Source: TMED8 sp964468005 (GTDB taxonomy: Bacteria > Pseudomonadota > Alphaproteobacteria > Rhodospirillales > Casp-alpha2). From it: a DNA stretch of 7,323 bases. Each line of letters begins with the position of its first letter. Position 1 is the first letter of the stretch. The position numbers and the translations under genes were made by a program. The notes under the pieces are model-generated. The model did no database searches, was not told the origin of the DNA, and was given only the letters and a program-made list of their open reading frames with translations. This document shows positions 7,214-7,323 of the stretch, in pieces. The stretch lies in contig CAYXUT010000153.1 of assembly GCA_964468005.1 (NCBI GenBank), positions 1 through 7,323 of the forward strand, read 5' to 3'.

Positions 7214-7226
7214 GCACAAATTGTGC
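7214..7226. promoter_or_regulatory. Odd palindrome GCACAAATTGTGC, possible operator
   Basis: GCACAA-A-TTGTGC is a perfect inverted repeat around one central base. It partly overlaps a second palindrome, TGTGCACA (7222-7229). It lies just upstream of the candidate -35 box of the - strand operon, where an activator or repressor dimer could bind. The regulator is unknown. Confidence 0.35.
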
Positions 7227-7236
7227 ACAGACGAAA

Positions 7237-7263
7237 GGCCGGAGTTCTTTTGGAACTCCGGCC
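7237..7263 (-). terminator. Strong hairpin terminator
   Basis: GGCCGGAGTTC (7237-7247) and GAACTCCGGCC (7253-7263) form a perfect 11-bp stem around the 5-base loop TTTTG. On the - strand the stem is followed by TTTCG, and on the + strand by CCTTTGTTT, so it could work in both directions. It lies about 50 bp past a possible - strand stop codon at 7313-7315 and before the operon promoter, so it probably ends the gene beyond the right edge and insulates the operon from it. Confidence 0.7.
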
Positions 7264-7279
7264 CCTTTGTTTAGGTGTC

Positions 7280-7297
7280 GGTTCCTATCAAGGAACC
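7280..7297. repeat. Second short inverted repeat beside the terminator
   Basis: GGTTCCT (7280-7286) and AGGAACC (7291-7297) form a 7-bp stem with loop ATCA, 16 bp from the strong terminator hairpin. Two hairpins in tandem after a gene are common in 3' untranslated regions and may stabilise the mRNA end. There is no adjacent U-tract, so it is not itself a convincing terminator. Confidence 0.5.
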
Positions 7298-7323
7298 TGA
7301 ACAAGACACGGCTTAGAAGTTAA

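Overview
The window looks like chromosomal DNA from a moderately GC-rich Gram-negative bacterium, most likely an alphaproteobacterium. That placement is an inference from protein style: an EamA/RhaT-type transporter, an M48 lipoprotein protease with a LysM-like tail, and TPR-sulfotransferase and TPR-glycosyltransferase proteins. No rRNA, tRNA, CRISPR array, integrase or intact insertion sequence is visible.

Layout from left to right. (1) Positions 1-342 hold the decayed 3' end of an MlrC-type (M81 family) metallopeptidase gene on the + strand, with a clear one-base deletion near its end. (2) Positions 343-969 carry no gene I can support. (3) A complete DMT-superfamily (EamA) transporter lies on the - strand at 970-1917. 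(4) An 85-bp divergent promoter region separates it from (5) a complete M48 zinc metalloprotease lipoprotein on the + strand at 2003-3493. (6) Positions 3494-4111 are a second stretch with no supportable gene. (7) A two-gene - strand operon fills the right half. Its first gene encodes a TPR protein fused to a PAPS-dependent sulfotransferase (5731-7131). The second encodes a TPR protein fused to a GT-B/heptosyltransferase-like glycosyltransferase domain (4112-5719, GTG start, 11-bp gap). (8) The operon's upstream region (7132-7236) holds a candidate promoter, an odd palindrome and a 9-bp direct repeat. Beyond it lies a strong hairpin terminator, probably ending a - strand gene just off the right edge.

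How the genes may work together: the M48 protease is an envelope quality-control enzyme and the EamA protein an inner-membrane exporter or permease. Neither is obviously linked to the operon. The operon is the most interesting part. Two enzymes of similar design (TPR array followed by a transferase domain), one transferring sulfate and the other probably a sugar, are co-transcribed, which suggests they jointly modify one polymer or protein. The glycosyltransferase carries a G9 homopolymer exactly at the junction between its TPR and catalytic halves. This is a candidate slippage (phase-variation) site that would uncouple the two halves.
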